A stretch of DNA of 64,000 bases from an uncultured Acidobacteriota bacterium (GTDB lineage Bacteria; Acidobacteriota; Terriglobia; UBA7540): positions 1-64,000 of the forward strand of contig CALCEB010000066.1 in NCBI GenBank assembly GCA_937900045.1, written 5' to 3'. The notes beneath the pieces are model-generated. The model was given only the letters and a program-made list of their open reading frames with translations. It made no database searches and was not told where the DNA came from. Position numbers and translations under genes: made by a program. Shown here one piece after another: positions 37,301-44,935 of the stretch. How positions within the stretch are numbered: position 1 is the first letter of the stretch; each line of letters opens with the position of its first letter.

Positions 37301-38429
37301 GATCGTTGATATTCGTCACCGAATCAGCCGGATTGGATTTTGTCCAACGGCTCGCCGATTTGCCGTCTTCACCGTTTTCAAGGATCAGGCTGGCAAGGTA
37401 GCTGGGGTTGTCTAGAAAATAGTTGAGTTGCTTCACCACTCTCTGTGCTGCGTTGAAATTGCCTGCGCTGCAAGCGGCGATCATGAACAGCGCTGCATCG
37501 TAGATGAAACTGCGGTTCTGCAGCGCGGGAGCGTTTGAGGCTGTTACATCCGGCACGTAAAGTGGGTCGGATGTGGGAATGACAAACGAACGGGGCAATG
37601 CCTGGTAAGCAGCCAGGCCTTCCAGCGACGTATAAACTGCGATTGGACCCACCACCGGATCCTGGTAGATGACGTGCACCGTCACCGTGCCTGAGGCCGG
37701 AATCACGCTGGAGCCGCAGCGCGCGTGGGAACTGTCCTGGACGATTATCGGGACATTGTCTTCCTGCAAGTACTCAATGTCGGTCTTCGCGTAAATGCGA
37801 GCAAAATATTGAGTGAGCTTCTGGCCAACTCCGGTATTCGAATGCGCAACCCAACTGGAGGGAACCGTGGAAAACGCTTGACCCGGTGAAGGCATGGGCG
37901 CGGTTGCCGGATAGAGAGCGGCAAGAATTGCGCCTGGCGAGGCGTTTCCCACCGACCATGCCGCTTGCCCGGCGCCCGTGCTGCTTAGTGATGAGCTGCC
38001 TTGGTAATAGAATAAATCCGTGTGCGCGAAGACATCCACGCGGTAATAAGCGAGCGGTTGCAACAAAGAGTAGCAACTGCCCATGACACTCTGTTGAATT
38101 GTATTCTGAAAGGTGTTCAGGAAAATGTTGCCCGTGGACAATCCTTGTGGCGAAAAATTGATGGGGAATCCATCCGGCCCGGGGGTTGAATCCGGCAGAA
38201 CGCCCGCCGGTGGATTGATGACGATGTTTTCAATCGGCGCCTGCGCAAACCCGGAGAATGCCGTGACCGAATCGATGCCGCACTCAGCAAAGGCCGGTTG
38301 GGTGGCAGTAGGCGCCGCATTCGCCTGCCAGTTTCCAGCAGTGGGGTTCTGGCGCGCATAGATCCTGGCAAGTGACTGGGCGACGTCGCTCCAGAAATTG
38401 CCGGGATAGTATTGGGATAGTAAGGCCAT
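34335..38429 (-). CDS. Large phage tail protein with hub-like C-terminus and possible glycosidase-like domain
   Basis: This protein is 1364 residues from ATG 38429 (ATG chosen for its aaggaattt site). The C-terminal 350 residues (VVNIRMDVDDSED..., LRASLLADRLFRRHAYG..., PLELGDYVWLSHP) resemble phage tail hub or minor tail proteins. Residues about 280-820 have alternating helical segments such as FIYDAALFMIAACSAGNFNAAQ, QPYIRAGAMAWVCYAYCIYM and QEGTWSMILALLRLYD, interrupted by a beta domain. This pattern recalls six-hairpin (alpha/alpha) glycosidases, so the protein may degrade surface polysaccharide during attachment. The glycosidase reading is tentative; no catalytic residues can be named. 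Confidence 0.7.
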   Translation of the reverse strand: MALLSQYYPGNFWSDVAQSLARIYARQNPTAGNWQANAAPTATQPAFAECGIDSVTAFSGFAQAPIENIVINPPAGVLPDSTPGPDGFPINFSPQGLSTGNIFLNTFQNTIQQSVMGSCYSLLQPLAYYRVDVFAHTDLFYYQGSSSLSSTGAGQAAWSVGNASPGAILAALYPATAPMPSPGQAFSTVPSSWVAHSNTGVGQKLTQYFARIYAKTDIEYLQEDNVPIIVQDSSHARCGSSVIPASGTVTVHVIYQDPVVGPIAVYTSLEGLAAYQALPRSFVIPTSDPLYVPDVTASNAPALQNRSFIYDAALFMIAACSAGNFNAAQRVVKQLNYFLDNPSYLASLILENGEDGKSASRWTKSNPADSVTNINDPTEPPYGTGLVVDFHATSANDSFTYSGASFPDAADTQIQFEHKEVATLGFLFDIPVTAKDGSVTGVQVTADPAGPATYNPSAKVITIPIGPGANTYRTNLINLQAQISELANDTLTAITGFKVTLTSPGDLYFDNLSVGGLQPANSLAFSYDAYYGQIDQPYIRAGAMAWVCYAYCIYMAMSQDWTPALYLQRMIDFLFTLQSPANDLTNGLFYLGYGKYQDPGYQFIPGLIQTVSTEHQADLYFAFMRAAEVLPTAATQLLKTVRITSAQAQSLAATAAQVAGLASQIWTKLLANLYIQPNGSVPGRFAQGATGVTLDTSDALDASGTWAALLADANGRDDIAAGCLEFVYQNFFLPNQKIAKSSQPASWNEAYQQLSPFSGFMPYQNSAGGYSGVPSSVWQEGTWSMILALLRLYDVAAIQAYFQNVAGGIDNFLETLVNSQYTIRNTTGDGSYLGYSLAARGLPWEFEVWPMLSPTCWFWITAVNPALLLSAATNPQTLPYLVIPQGASQTVNETDGMASVGKMTLTSIDPGGVLKSLVAQQSLLGQVAQFSMGFPGQSLGDFVPLHTLQITSTGWTSKGQITIECDDVQRFIKGSYLWLNGGPAPWVPGDSMPPQPAGSQWLPNAFTASSANPRYLQGNPIDLLLAALQNELGVGQDPALPRSQTPVYASDFDSTLSLASPIQGTGGWQIFVPGDDSTLINPNPYLDVPGMIALRDAQFSGDWFEFKITQKTEALQWIQDQILKILGLYFIVRSSGQLSLKSMKTAEGVSSPAMALNPGNIVGIPSVQRGSIINVVNIRMDVDDSEDQTAAMAYNNDVVFEQQDSINTYRQLYVQQIEAKGLRVGYGGMLRASLLADRLFRRHAYGTPEYTVNTWLSTVPLELGDYVWLSHPLVPDLLTGEMGVNSVICEVSGRRPDYARGRMQFTLLDTRFMNLTKPYQIAPAAENVPAWSSATSTQKSEFMFISFASEGGEYSDGTPGNTIF

Positions 38430-38445
38430 CCTCAAATTCCTTGCT

Positions 38446-38526
38446 AGAAAGCAGTAGGCGCTAGGCAGAATGCAGCAAAAAGGTCATCTTAACTCCTCTC
38501 TGCCTTCCGCCTACCGCCTTCTGCTC
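38446..38526. repeat. 7-bp-period repeat hairpin
   Basis: Left arm heptads gtaggcg, ctaggca and gaatgca (38453-38473) face complementary heptads gccttcc, gcctacc and gccttct at 38500-38520. It lies between the large tail gene and the small gene upstream of it. Confidence 0.6.
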
Positions 38527-38527
38527 T

Positions 38528-38704
38528 TTACGTTCCGTAAGGCGCCACTCCATACGTGCCGATGCCGTAACCGCTCACCGAAACACCGGCACTGGTTGAG
38601 AAGCTTGCCAAGTAGATCCCGAAATTCGGGATCACTAATACATAGAGGGGCTGTTTCTGCTGCTGGGCCAAGCTGTTCAGCCAATTTTGATTCCCTTGGA
38701 TCAT
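38528..38704 (-). CDS. Small phage tail-region protein (unknown)
   Basis: A 58-residue protein from ATG 38704 (MIQGNQNWLNSLAQQQKQPLYVLV). It ends in a Gly/Tyr-rich tail, SVSGYGIGTYGVAPYGT. I do not recognise the family. Its location between two tail genes, and a Tyr-Gly repeat of the kind used in small structural proteins, make it a plausible gene, but its size leaves doubt. Confidence 0.45.
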   Translation of the reverse strand: MIQGNQNWLNSLAQQQKQPLYVLVIPNFGIYLASFSTSAGVSVSGYGIGTYGVAPYGT

Positions 38705-38710
38705 AAGCGC

Positions 38711-38797
38711 GGTGATAAGTGGCAAGTGACGAGTGACAAGCGAAAGCCCGGCGCTACTGGCTCCTCACTCGTCACACCTCACTTTTCACTGTCTTTA
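38711..38797. repeat. 7-bp-period repeat hairpin
   Basis: The left arm gataagtggcaagtgacgag continues to about 38742 and is made of agtgacg-type heptads. The right arm (38767-38797) is its approximate complement and ends in cactgtcttt (38787-38796), an end word also seen at 45006, 50573 and 50609. Confidence 0.65.
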
Positions 38798-39178
38798 AGT
38801 CACCACTTGCCGGAACTTCATCTTGAAACTGTAAATTCCTGCGACCTTATAGCCCGCCTTCCAGGTCGTGTCGTCAAGCCAATAGTTAGTAAACAAAAAC
38901 TGCGAATTGTCCGGATAGTAAGCAAATTGGCCACCGGTGAGCGCGTACTGCATAAACGAGTTCCAGGCCGCAACGTCCAGCCCGGAAAGGACCGTCTCCA
39001 TCGCCAGCTCCAGAAAATTGTCGATGCGCTCGAGAATGGATTCACGAACCCCCGAGCTCGCCAGGTTGTCATGCCGGGTGGCGACGGATTCGTAAGCGGG
39101 GACAGTCCGCGGCGGATAATTGAAGGCGAGCGTTACTGGGCCCGCGCCCGGATTGTAGATAATCTGCGGATTTGCCAT
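38795..39178 (-). CDS. Putative minor tail protein
   Basis: A 127-residue protein in the tail module. It has the features of small tail-tip or tail-completion proteins: a beta-rich N-terminus (IIYNPGAGPVTLAFNYPP), a central amphipathic stretch (RESILERIDNFLELAME) and a hydrophilic C-terminus ending in FKMKFRQVVT. It starts three bases after the stop of the preceding small gene. Family identity is not certain; position between chaperone-like genes and the large tail protein supports a tail role. Confidence 0.65.
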   Translation of the reverse strand: MANPQIIYNPGAGPVTLAFNYPPRTVPAYESVATRHDNLASSGVRESILERIDNFLELAMETVLSGLDVAAWNSFMQYALTGGQFAYYPDNSQFLFTNYWLDDTTWKAGYKVAGIYSFKMKFRQVVT

Positions 39179-39181
39179 GCG

Positions 39182-39421
39182 TTACCAGTGCTCCTCGTGA
39201 ACTCCATCCCCGAGGTTGATTCGTTCACGCCACCGCCAGAGTGCAACTGCCCCCGCCAGATCAATCTGCAGGGCGGTAACCGCATCGATATCTTTTCCCT
39301 GGGACCTTAGCATCTCGCTGGGTCGGCAATGCCATGTTTCAGCGGCTTGCGCCAGGAGCAGGAGATGGTTGCTGGCTGCGAAAGGCCGCGAGGTCGCTGC
39401 CGTCAGCAGCAACCTCGCCAT
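39182..39421 (-). CDS. Tail assembly chaperone-like small protein (second frame)
   Basis: A 79-residue protein whose second half (ETWHCRPSEMLRSQGKDIDAVTALQIDLAGAVALWRWRERI) has the W-x-PSE...LW.WRER pattern common in the downstream member of phage tail-assembly chaperone pairs. Its frame overlaps the preceding gene by 83 bases and lies in the +1 (equivalently -2) frame. It may be made separately from ATG 39421 or as a frameshifted extension of the preceding protein. Confidence 0.6.
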   Translation of the reverse strand: MARLLLTAATSRPFAASNHLLLLAQAAETWHCRPSEMLRSQGKDIDAVTALQIDLAGAVALWRWRERINLGDGVHEEHW

Positions 39422-39779
39422 ATGCCCACCTGATGACGAAATTTAAGTCCTCGATCGAGAAAAAGTCCGGAGAGATTTCATCCGGTCCGGGACTGAGTGA
39501 AACGCGCGGATCCACCATGACTTCCGCGAGCAACTCGCTCACCCATCGGCCCAATCGAAGCACATCTTCGACAGCGCGCGGACCGCCCGTCTCCCCGGAG
39601 GCGCGCACCGCAAGGCTTTGTGGGAGTTGTCCCCGGAAGATGAACCAAAGAGGCGACGGCCGCCGCATGAGCACCGCCTTTCCGAGCTGCGGCAAAACCA
39701 CCCGTTCCACTTTCAGGTCAATCTCGCGCGCTGATCTGAAGTCGCCGGCGCTGGCGATATGATTTTCGGATTCAGTCAT
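39339..39779 (-). CDS. Tail assembly chaperone-like protein (first frame)
   Basis: A 146-residue protein directly after the tail tube gene, the usual place of a lambda gpG-like tail assembly chaperone. It contains a compact beta region (REIDLKVERVVLPQLGKAVLMRRPSPLWFIFRGQLPQSL) resembling chaperone N-termini, and a helical C-terminal half (FSIEDLNFVIRWAYGEV). A gga-g site precedes ATG 39779. Function is inferred from order and the overlapping downstream frame. Confidence 0.6.
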   Translation of the reverse strand: MTESENHIASAGDFRSAREIDLKVERVVLPQLGKAVLMRRPSPLWFIFRGQLPQSLAVRASGETGGPRAVEDVLRLGRWVSELLAEVMVDPRVSLSPGPDEISPDFFSIEDLNFVIRWAYGEVAADGSDLAAFRSQQPSPAPGASR

Positions 39780-39857
39780 GACAACTCCATTTTTTGGTGT
39801 CGGTCTCAGGCATCAAGGCTTTGCTGAAGTCGGTTAACTGGCACCTCGTACCTGCTT

Positions 39858-40793
39858 TTATGGCTGACGGTATACCTTCCCCACCTGATCCCCGACGGGC
39901 CGGGTAGGATCCGCCAGTCCGCTGAATTTGATCTTTACTGTGGTGGGCTTTTCCCGGGAGAACGGCATAGAGAGGGCTTGCGCCTGGTAAGCGTTGTAAA
40001 GCTGGGAGACAACGAATTTTCCAGGAGATTCCTGGCGGGGAGAAATTACGGCCACTGACATCTGAGGAATCATCATCAATCCGCCAAAACTGATCTCCTC
40101 ATAACCCTGATAGCCGGCGGGCAGTCCTGGGTCCTCACCCGTGGAGTACAACCCGTTAGAAACGTAAGCCTTAAACTTGGCGTAGTCCGTTTCCATCACT
40201 TCGGCTTCAATCGTTTCCTCCTCGGAGACTAAGCGCGCATCGATTGCCGCCGTCACTTGATCAGCGGCAATGGTAGTGATCTTAGGAGTCCAAAGCACTG
40301 TTGAAGCGCCTGTCACTGCGCCTGCAAACAAAGGGCCTGCGGTGTTAGCCGGCGGCGGAGCATTGCCGGTGGTGGAAAGGCCTGAGGCCGCCTCTGTCCA
40401 ACTTTGGCCAATCGGAAGGGGAGAACCATTCTGCAATTTCTCAGTGCCGGTCGAGTTCGCCGCGTAAATATTCCAACCAGTCGCGGTGGCGAGAGGCAGC
40501 GGAGATGCCACCACCAGCAAACTGTTCGCAGCAACCACCAAGCTCGATTCGGAAGAGAGAATCGTCTCACCTAAGGGATTCACATAGGTGACCTTTACAT
40601 AGCAAGTCTGGGCTGCCAGCACCCCGCCAGCCACCTGGCTCAGCGTGGGCGCCAGAGGAGGGCCTAACGCGTTCTGAGTTGGGTTGCCATAGGGATCAAT
40701 GATCAGCCGGGAGCCATTGGCGGGAATGGCGACACCCAGCCAAAGGTTTCCCGGTCCTTGGTGAATTTTAGTTTTATCAACTACTTGCGCCAT
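39858..40793 (-). CDS. Putative major tail tube protein with inserted beta-sandwich domain
   Basis: A 311-residue protein. The flanks (VDKTKIHQGPGNLWLGVAIP at the start; MVTDYAKFKAYV-like, GGLMMIPQMSVAVISPRQESPGKFVVSQLYNAY at the end) look like a phage tail tube protein. Residues about 45-150 form an inserted domain (TCYVKVTYVNPLGETILSSESS..., GWNIYAANSTGTEKLQNG) that recurs in the 1700-residue fibre-like protein. ATG 40793 has an excellent site (aggagg). The open frame upstream of it only reads through a heptad repeat. Confidence 0.65.
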   Translation of the reverse strand: MAQVVDKTKIHQGPGNLWLGVAIPANGSRLIIDPYGNPTQNALGPPLAPTLSQVAGGVLAAQTCYVKVTYVNPLGETILSSESSLVVAANSLLVVASPLPLATATGWNIYAANSTGTEKLQNGSPLPIGQSWTEAASGLSTTGNAPPPANTAGPLFAGAVTGASTVLWTPKITTIAADQVTAAIDARLVSEEETIEAEVMETDYAKFKAYVSNGLYSTGEDPGLPAGYQGYEEISFGGLMMIPQMSVAVISPRQESPGKFVVSQLYNAYQAQALSMPFSREKPTTVKIKFSGLADPTRPVGDQVGKVYRQP

Positions 40794-40798
40794 ATCGC

Positions 40799-40838
40799 CT
40801 CCTGTCTTCCCTCTCGTCTCTTGCCTTTCGCCCCTACG
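40799..40838. repeat. 7-bp-period repeat stretch before the tail tube gene
   Basis: Heptads gtcttcc, ctctcgt, ctcttgc and ctttcgc follow one another. If read in the tail tube frame, they give a spurious basic peptide (RRGERQETRGKTGG). Confidence 0.55.
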
Positions 40839-41367
40839 TTTCAATCAATTCAAACAGAACGGCTAGAGTCACGCGAAGGACAGGCGTCTGAATGCCAGTA
40901 AGGGTGACTTGACTATAACGATGCGATTCTACGAACACATTCTTCACCGCGCCCGTGGCGGGTGGCGTGGTAATGCCGCCCGGAACGGTCTCATGCTGAA
41001 TGGGCAACGGCGTGATCCAATCAGCACCCGATGCGGTGGTGACAATTATGTCCAAAACGCGCGCGTAATCTTGGGCGTTGTCTTGTGCCATTTCTTGATC
41101 AAACTGCCCTGCTTCAAGGGCCAGTGTGACGGAGGTGTTTGACTGGCGGACATCTGGGGAGCCGGCCGTGAAGCTGGCGCCATCTGCCGCAAGCGTCAGC
41201 CAGGGAAATGCCGTCCGCGCGCCGGGTCCCTTGTGGAACTCGTTAATAAGCTGCAAGGCCGGATTAACGATCGCAATTGCCGGCGCTTGATCGCGTTGAA
41301 TGATGGCGATGCACTGGTTGAGCAACGGCTTTCCAAAGGTCGCGTTCCAAGCAGGTGTATAAGCCAT
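40834..41367 (-). CDS. Putative tail terminator/completion or connector protein (unknown)
   Basis: A 177-residue protein just upstream of the tail tube gene. Its start is MAYTPAWNATFGKPLLNQCIAII and it ends in QVTLTGIQTPVLRVTLAVLFELIET. No firm family. The position between head-side genes and the tail tube is where tail terminators and head-tail connectors are encoded, so such a role is likely but unproven. Confidence 0.6.
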   Translation of the reverse strand: MAYTPAWNATFGKPLLNQCIAIIQRDQAPAIAIVNPALQLINEFHKGPGARTAFPWLTLAADGASFTAGSPDVRQSNTSVTLALEAGQFDQEMAQDNAQDYARVLDIIVTTASGADWITPLPIQHETVPGGITTPPATGAVKNVFVESHRYSQVTLTGIQTPVLRVTLAVLFELIET

Positions 41368-41430
41368 CTTCGGTTTCCGATTCTGAGTTGCCAGGTTGAG
41401 ATCTCACCCGGGACTCATAAATCAAAATGA

Positions 41431-42156
41431 TTAGGTCCCCTTCTTGTCGAACTTTCCGAAGAAGTTGGACATGCCCAGGTCAGCCGGCGTCTGGCCCTTT
41501 GGCTGGTCACCTCCCGCAATCCCACGAAGACCGGGGCGCGGGGACTGAACGCGTGATAGAGGATCGAAGAGATAATCGTACAAACCGCTATCGAGAGGGC
41601 GGCCATTCTTGTCCCGGGCATTCAGCGCCTCGAGCAATGCGTCGTACTCAACTTCCAGGGATTGCGCTAAGTCCCGCGCGTCCGCCACACCGAAGGTCGC
41701 GAGCGTTCCGCCGAGCTGTGCTGCGGCTCCATACCGGTTGATCTTTTCGAGAATGTGGCTTGCGTCGTTTGAGACATTTTGCCAGATGACAGTGCCGTCT
41801 GTGGTATACCCACCGGAAACCGTGCTCCAAGCGGGCGTTGACGATCCAGACGTACCCGCTACAAAAACCAGTTGTGGATTGCCGTTTGAATCGAGGGCCA
41901 ATACCGCAGCCGCGTAGCTAGTGTTCGGCTGCCAGAGGTTGGTGGCCACCAGCAACCCCGAAAGAAAACTGGTGAAGCTTCCGTTGCCGTTCTGCTGGAT
42001 GGCTTCTGCAAACCTCCGCAAAAGACTGGCATCAATATCTCCGGCCACGTCATCAATATATTGCTGGATCAGCGTGTCCGGAGGTTTCTGCTGCGGAGTT
42101 CCGCGTGTGAACGATGGAAACATCCCGGCCACATTACTCACCGTTGTGTAGGACAT
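41431..42156 (-). CDS. Phage head-tail region protein with GTSG/DGTVxW module
   Basis: A 241-residue protein from ATG 42156; TTG 42222 is a possible longer start. The N-terminal part (TTVSNVAGMFPSFTRG, DDVAGDIDASLLRRFAEAI) resembles connector-type proteins. Residues about 70-130 contain LWQPNTSYAAAVLALDSNGN, then GTSGSSTPAW and DGTVIWQN, a small beta-module shared with the neighbouring protein at 42225-42680. The C-terminal part is hydrophilic (SNFFGKFDKKGT). The function is unknown; it is probably part of the head-tail connection or a fibre attachment. Confidence 0.65.
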   Translation of the reverse strand: MSYTTVSNVAGMFPSFTRGTPQQKPPDTLIQQYIDDVAGDIDASLLRRFAEAIQQNGNGSFTSFLSGLLVATNLWQPNTSYAAAVLALDSNGNPQLVFVAGTSGSSTPAWSTVSGGYTTDGTVIWQNVSNDASHILEKINRYGAAAQLGGTLATFGVADARDLAQSLEVEYDALLEALNARDKNGRPLDSGLYDYLFDPLSRVQSPRPGLRGIAGGDQPKGQTPADLGMSNFFGKFDKKGT

Positions 42157-42224
42157 AGAAACACTCAACCTTTGGGCGTATGTCTTTGTGTTACCTTGAC
42201 TCGCAAACGGGGCCTTAGCCAAGT

Positions 42225-42680
42225 TCAGTATTCAGCGTAGACTTCAAGGCTGGTCCCACTGCCGTCCGCCGTGATGTAAAGGTTCTTGCCGTCGGGCGGG
42301 GCCGTCTGATGAAATCCACCCCCTGAAGTCGCCTTAAAATAAGTAAAGACCGGCTGGCTGGGCAAGCCATGTGGAATGCTGTTGGCATTTGTCCCCGCAT
42401 TGGTCCAAGTCACAGTGCCATCTGGAGTCGTTCCCCCAATGGCCTTGTTCCAATAGGGCGCACTTGCGCCAGAGGTTCCGGCCTCGGTGCATTGCTGCAC
42501 GTTGCCGTTGGCATCGAGAATCTGAGCCCCAAGTGCATATGCGTGGCTCGCCTGCCAGAGCATGGTGACCACCGGGGTCAGATTAGCGATGACTAATTTG
42601 GCGCGCCGAATAAACGCGCCCTCGAGGTCTTGCCTGATATCAACATATGTAGAGGTGACATTAATTAAAGGACTTCCCAT
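42225..42680 (-). CDS. Phage protein with GTSG/DGTVxW module (unknown)
   Basis: A 151-residue protein from ATG 42680, set by an aaggagg site. Residues about 45-95 hold the same module as the next gene (WQASHAYALGAQILDANGN, GTSGASAPYW, DGTVTWTNAG). This motif is widespread in phage structural proteins and is thought to be a carbohydrate-binding-like or decoration fold. The N-terminal part is short (GSPLINVTSTYVDIRQDLEG). It is probably a capsid or connector accessory protein. Confidence 0.65.
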   Translation of the reverse strand: MGSPLINVTSTYVDIRQDLEGAFIRRAKLVIANLTPVVTMLWQASHAYALGAQILDANGNVQQCTEAGTSGASAPYWNKAIGGTTPDGTVTWTNAGTNANSIPHGLPSQPVFTYFKATSGGGFHQTAPPDGKNLYITADGSGTSLEVYAEY

Positions 42681-42704
42681 TGAATCCTCCTTGCAGTTCA
42701 ATCA

Positions 42705-42935
42705 TCATTTGCGGCTTGCTGGCTTCCTCTGAGCTCTTAAGAGCTCGATCTGCCCCAGAGTGAAGGATGCCGCCTCCTGGTTTGTGATTTCGATGATGCC
42801 GCTTATATCCACCGGAATCTCTCGCCCGCTGCCAGCGCTGGTTCTGACCTCAGAAATTTCCTCTCCCCCCAGTATGCGGGGCAGATAAAGCTTATGGTTA
42901 TATTCGACAGGTCGAACAATCTTGAACTTGGCCAT
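42705..42935 (-). CDS. Small phage-cluster protein, paralogue of the N-terminus of the next gene
   Basis: A 76-residue protein (MAKFKIVRPVEYNHKLYLPR). It aligns over its length with the first 70 residues of the protein encoded at 43023-43844: both have MAK..V.RP.E, a GREI.V...G.IE.T segment and a conserved FTLGQI near the end. The two genes are adjacent, so this is a tandem duplication. Function unknown; the position after the capsid gene fits a small head protein. Confidence 0.65.
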   Translation of the reverse strand: MAKFKIVRPVEYNHKLYLPRILGGEEISEVRTSAGSGREIPVDISGIIEITNQEAASFTLGQIELLRAQRKPASRK

Positions 42936-43022
42936 GATTGCGTATATTCACCTCGGCTCGTGCTGACAAAAGGTTCTAGGGAAACGATCCAGCCCAAAGA
43001 GTTCCAGAAAGGGACGTTTTCC

Positions 43023-43844
43023 CTATCTGTTCTTCGGCTTTCCCGGCTTCGCGGGTTCGGCTTGCTTCACTGTCGCGGGTTCTGCCTTAGTCGAAGGCTC
43101 AGTCTTCGGCTCGGGCTTCGTCGGCTCAAGCTTTGCTTCAGACTTTGGGCTTTCAACCGGCCTCGTGGCCTCGCTTCCTGCCACGGGCTCTGGTTTGAAC
43201 ACTGGTTTTGCCGGTTCGGACCGCTTTACCGGTGCGGGTTCTGCCTTAGTCGCAGGCTTCGCGGGTTCAACAGGCTTTGTCGCCTCGCCGCCCGCGCGGG
43301 GCTCTGGTCTGGACACTGGTTTCGCCGGTTCGGACTGCTTTCCCGGCGCGGGTTCCGCCTTGGCCGCAGGCTTCACGGGTTCAACCGGCTTCGACGGTGC
43401 AGCCTCGACCGGGCGGCTAGCCGCGAATCTGCTCTCGGGTTTTTCAGCTATCACAGGTTTTGCGGATGCCTGCTGCTGAGGAGATGCGTGCTCCTCTGGC
43501 TTCACAGGAGTTGAATCCGTTCCCTGAGGTCGAGAAGAAGCTGCGTTATCGTTGGTCAAGCCAGTCATGCGAGTCTGCGGAGGCGCGGGTTCGGGAGTTG
43601 AGGCCGGTTGGGACGTATTTGGTTCACTCCCAAGCTGGACTATTTCCACGGGTCCAATCTGCCCAAGTGTGAACCTCGGAATGTTCACAGTGGTAAGCTC
43701 AATCACCCCCTCCGTATTGACAAATATCTCCCTGCCATTTCCCGCGCTCTTCGCCGTCTTCGGGACAGGCTCACCCGGTCCTGGTTTAGGTTTATAAAGA
43801 GTTCCGCTCTGTTCGATGGGCCGCAACACTTGATATTTCGCCAT
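43023..43844 (-). CDS. Phage-cluster protein with long Pro/Lys/Glu/Ala repeat tail
   Basis: A 273-residue protein with a good gga-gg site at ATG 43844. Residues 1-70 match the 76-residue neighbour. Residues about 85-273 are a low-complexity tail built from repeated KPVEPAKPA.KAEPAP.K..EPAKPV-type blocks, which is likely disordered and highly charged. Such tails act as flexible linkers or surface decorations. The function is unknown; it sits directly after the major capsid gene. Confidence 0.65.
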   Translation of the reverse strand: MAKYQVLRPIEQSGTLYKPKPGPGEPVPKTAKSAGNGREIFVNTEGVIELTTVNIPRFTLGQIGPVEIVQLGSEPNTSQPASTPEPAPPQTRMTGLTNDNAASSRPQGTDSTPVKPEEHASPQQQASAKPVIAEKPESRFAASRPVEAAPSKPVEPVKPAAKAEPAPGKQSEPAKPVSRPEPRAGGEATKPVEPAKPATKAEPAPVKRSEPAKPVFKPEPVAGSEATRPVESPKSEAKLEPTKPEPKTEPSTKAEPATVKQAEPAKPGKPKNR

Positions 43845-43987
43845 GAGTCCTCCATAAAAAGGTGTCAGGATCGTGGTGTCAGACCCGGCAGGAACCTACC
43901 ACTCTGCGCCCGCCGGTGAGAAGCCAGATCCCAGATGCTAGGTTCGGGGTTTCAGGGCTGGCGCCTGAAACCTGACACCTGCGTTCC

Positions 43988-44926
43988 TTATGCCGACGCA
44001 TTCAAGAAAGCGAATCCAGCCTGAGGAGCAACAATTTGAATGTCATCGTAGCGATGGATTTCGATCACGTCGGCTGCCTTCGATTCCACGCGGTAGCGCT
44101 TGGTCAGTGTTCCTTGAAGGTCGGGCGCTCCAAACAACCAACGGAAGGAGTAACCCAAGGATGGCTGCAACCGCTGCGGGGCTGTGGGAACATAGGCAAG
44201 CAACGCGTTTTTCCCCCACACCCAAGTCAGGGAAGGCTGCTGCCCTTCATTGGCGGTGTCGTACTCGGCGCCCAACACCCAGAAGTTATCCACATCGAAC
44301 GCGCTCTTCAGGTGGTCAGCTTGCAAAATGCCAACCTGGGTATACTTGAAGCGGTCAATGATCTTCGGATGTTGCCGCAACACGGAATACACTGGGAAGC
44401 TAACAGCCATGGTATTCGGCGTCTTGGCAATGGCCTGCTTGATGGACACTTTCTGAGCCTCAACGGCCGCAATGGGGTCGGAGTTGATGTAATCCGACCA
44501 CTGTGAGGTGCCGGAAAGGGTGACGCTGGGGACAGGTGAGGTGGAACCCATGATCAGGTTCATGGCGCGAATCTCGAGGTCCAGTAGGATGGCATCTGTC
44601 AAGTTTTCAACCGTGTTGATTTCGAGATCGGTATTATCCGCGTTGGATTTTTCCTCGTCGCTAATCGCATCCTTCAGCGAGTGGTCATCGCAGAAGTAAG
44701 CATTATTTGAGAGGGACCAGGGAGCGATCTCGCGCGCCTCCGACTTGGCATGACGGATTGTTTCGTAACGGTGGAATTTTTCTTTGCCGAAGACCCAGTA
44801 ACGCCCCGACTGTTTTTGTACCGGAGCGACCGGCAGCAATTTTTCGGCAAAGTAGTCGTCGTTGACGTAACCAACGCTGACGTTATTCAGCGGTTGGTCC
44901 AAGTACTGCAGGCTAATATCTGCCAT
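43988..44926 (-). CDS. Putative major capsid protein
   Basis: A 312-residue protein from ATG 44926 (ggagg site). The N-terminus (ADISLQYLDQPLNNVSVGYVNDDYFAEKLLPVAPVQKQSGRYWVFGKEKF) and the later blocks VENLTDAILLDLEIRAMNLI and NTMAVSFPVYSVLRQHPKIIDRFKYTQ are typical of tailed-phage capsid subunits with an HK97 fold. It follows the protease and decoration genes, the usual order. The exact capsid family is not certain. Confidence 0.8.
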   Translation of the reverse strand: MADISLQYLDQPLNNVSVGYVNDDYFAEKLLPVAPVQKQSGRYWVFGKEKFHRYETIRHAKSEAREIAPWSLSNNAYFCDDHSLKDAISDEEKSNADNTDLEINTVENLTDAILLDLEIRAMNLIMGSTSPVPSVTLSGTSQWSDYINSDPIAAVEAQKVSIKQAIAKTPNTMAVSFPVYSVLRQHPKIIDRFKYTQVGILQADHLKSAFDVDNFWVLGAEYDTANEGQQPSLTWVWGKNALLAYVPTAPQRLQPSLGYSFRWLFGAPDLQGTLTKRYRVESKAADVIEIHRYDDIQIVAPQAGFAFLNASA

Positions 44927-44935
44927 GTTTCCTCC

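Noticed and set aside
34335..38429. Tape measure protein
   Set aside because: It has the length of a tape measure, but its sequence is not a long helical coil; it has beta domains and a tail-hub-like C-terminus.
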